Source of the DNA: Bifidobacterium sp. ESL0690
Lineage (GTDB): Bacteria; Actinomycetota; Actinomycetes; Actinomycetales; Bifidobacteriaceae
Assembly (NCBI RefSeq): GCF_029392315.1
Contig: NZ_CP113939.1
Span: forward strand, 682,001 to 746,000
Reading direction: 5' to 3'
Length of the DNA: 64,000 nt
A program made the translations under genes and the position numbers. A model generated the notes under the pieces. The model did not search any database, had not been told where the DNA came from, and saw only the letters and a program-made list of their open reading frames with translations. How positions within the stretch are numbered: position 1 is the stretch's first letter; each line of letters opens with the position of its first letter. Shown here piece by piece: positions 63,255 to 64,000 of this stretch.

Positions 63255-64000
63255 ATGTCGAATCCATTGATTGATGATTCGCAAGATTCGAGGGGCGTGA
63301 CAGCTGATGGCACGCCCCTCGGCGTTCAAGCGCAGCTTTCGCTCTCGTTCGACGAGACGTTGAGTGAGGACGTCGCTGCCGGTGCCGAAATATGGCAGCG
63401 AATGCTTCAAGCCATTGCCAGCGGAAAGATACGTGCTGATGTCACGGTGAGGTTCGAGGATACCGGCGATGGTGGCCAGAATACTGATGGCGGAAGTGCC
63501 GGTGCTGAAGGGCCTGACAGCAGCGTTATAGCTGCTATTACACTTTCTGATGTTCCGGTAACGCTTGGTGCAGGCAGGATTGCCGACGAAAACGGCAGCG
63601 GAACGTCAAATATGGCTGAAAGAGTCGCTCCCACCAAGGCTTCGCTGGCCGGGGCGACGATAGCCGAGCAGCAGCGTCGGGACGAGGCCGATAAAAAGCA
63701 GGCCCGGCAGCAGGACAATGCCGATGACGTCTATACGGTTCCACGCCGCGCCATTATCGCCATGCGCAGCAAGACCAATGACGCCGCCAAGCGTTTCCGT
63801 TCCGTTATCGTTTCACTTGACGCGGTGCCAGGCAACCAGGTCGAGGGTATTTCCCCGCTCTACCAAGTTATGGGCATCGACAGTTCCGATGCCAGCGCCG
63901 CCGTCATCCAACTCACCACGAAACTGAAGCCACAGGCCATCGTCGCGTTGCTCGATTCCCTCTCGGCCTCGCACGAAGGTGCCGTCAAGTTGCGCCTGGT
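63255..64000 (+). CDS. FolK-like pterin pyrophosphokinase (partial, runs past window end)
   Basis: At least 248 codons with no stop before the end. The first 150 residues are low-complexity and acidic without a recognised domain. From about residue 165 the sequence RRAIIAMRSKTNDAAKRFRS then VIVSLDAVPGNQVEGISPLYQVMGIDSSD resembles the start of 6-hydroxymethyl-dihydropterin pyrophosphokinase (S-L-G-S-N...A...L......V...S-x-x-Y). The usual GSN is replaced by RSKTND. In relatives a FolB-FolK fusion lies near ftsH with folE and folP in between; here it follows ftsH by three bases. The N-terminal half could be a degenerate FolB. It is possibly non-functional. Confidence 0.6.
   Translation, partial: MSNPLIDDSQDSRGVTADGTPLGVQAQLSLSFDETLSEDVAAGAEIWQRMLQAIASGKIRADVTVRFEDTGDGGQNTDGGSAGAEGPDSSVIAAITLSDVPVTLGAGRIADENGSGTSNMAERVAPTKASLAGATIAEQQRRDEADKKQARQQDNADDVYTVPRRAIIAMRSKTNDAAKRFRSVIVSLDAVPGNQVEGISPLYQVMGIDSSDASAAVIQLTTKLKPQAIVALLDSLSASHEGAVKLRL

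Overview
The window reads as chromosomal DNA of a Bifidobacterium. The gene content and order (dacB-tilS-hpt-ftsH-folK, a PspC-fused two-component system, the DUF4125/DUF4037 pair, thyA-dfrA, gpmA-phoU), the moderately high GC, and frequent GTG/TTG starts behind AGGAG sites all fit that genus. Complete cydABDC, two type II NADH dehydrogenases and menA point towards the oxygen-tolerant, insect-associated branch (B. asteroides and relatives). This assignment is an inference; no rRNA is present.

Positions 1-8330 are accessory and AT-richer. A tRNA-Ser(UGA) gene is followed by a 2.9-kb island bounded by a 19-bp direct repeat of the tRNA 3' end (258-276 and 3135-3153). It holds a lipoprotein, a GNAT acetyltransferase and a frameshifted gene, but no integrase. 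Then come a small membrane protein, an EcsC-like protein, and a type VII secretion toxin locus: two small helical partner proteins, an LXG toxin with a toxin-44-type C-terminus, two tandem membrane-anchored putative immunity proteins, and a decayed second toxin-tip/immunity pair. A HAD-fold protein that has lost its catalytic residues closes the region.

Positions 8970-24150 are core genome: a LuxR-type regulator, a PspC-fused histidine kinase and a divergent PspC membrane protein whose shared promoter carries helically phased TCAGGG boxes; a membrane-anchored alpha/beta hydrolase; DUF4125 and TPR-DUF4037 proteins; a large polytopic DUF6020-like protein; and an MFS exporter. Positions 24380-40950 hold tRNA-Pro, lysS (preceded by a striking array of six 15-bp near-palindromes), menA, gpmA, phoU, a DUF2530 protein, manA, two secreted cell-wall hydrolases (CHAP and NlpC/P60), a tandem universal stress protein, osmC, thyA, dfrA, a low-molecular-weight phosphatase, an unannotated 26-codon gene with perfect expression signals, tRNA-Asp, tRNA-Phe, a DUF4190 protein, trmB and tRNA-Glu.

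Positions 41400-52000 form a respiratory block: two paralogous NDH-2 genes, cydA-cydB, a strong hairpin, cydD-cydC, and a convergent polyprenyl diphosphate synthase. With menA this makes a short NADH-quinone-oxygen chain. The rest carries an MgtC-like protein, an acetoin/butanediol dehydrogenase, two family 2 glycosyltransferases, an AI-2E family exporter, and the dacB-tilS-hpt-ftsH cluster running into a partial folK-like gene cut by the window end. Matching LacI-type operators lie upstream of gpmA and the butanediol dehydrogenase, suggesting common control of carbon flux.
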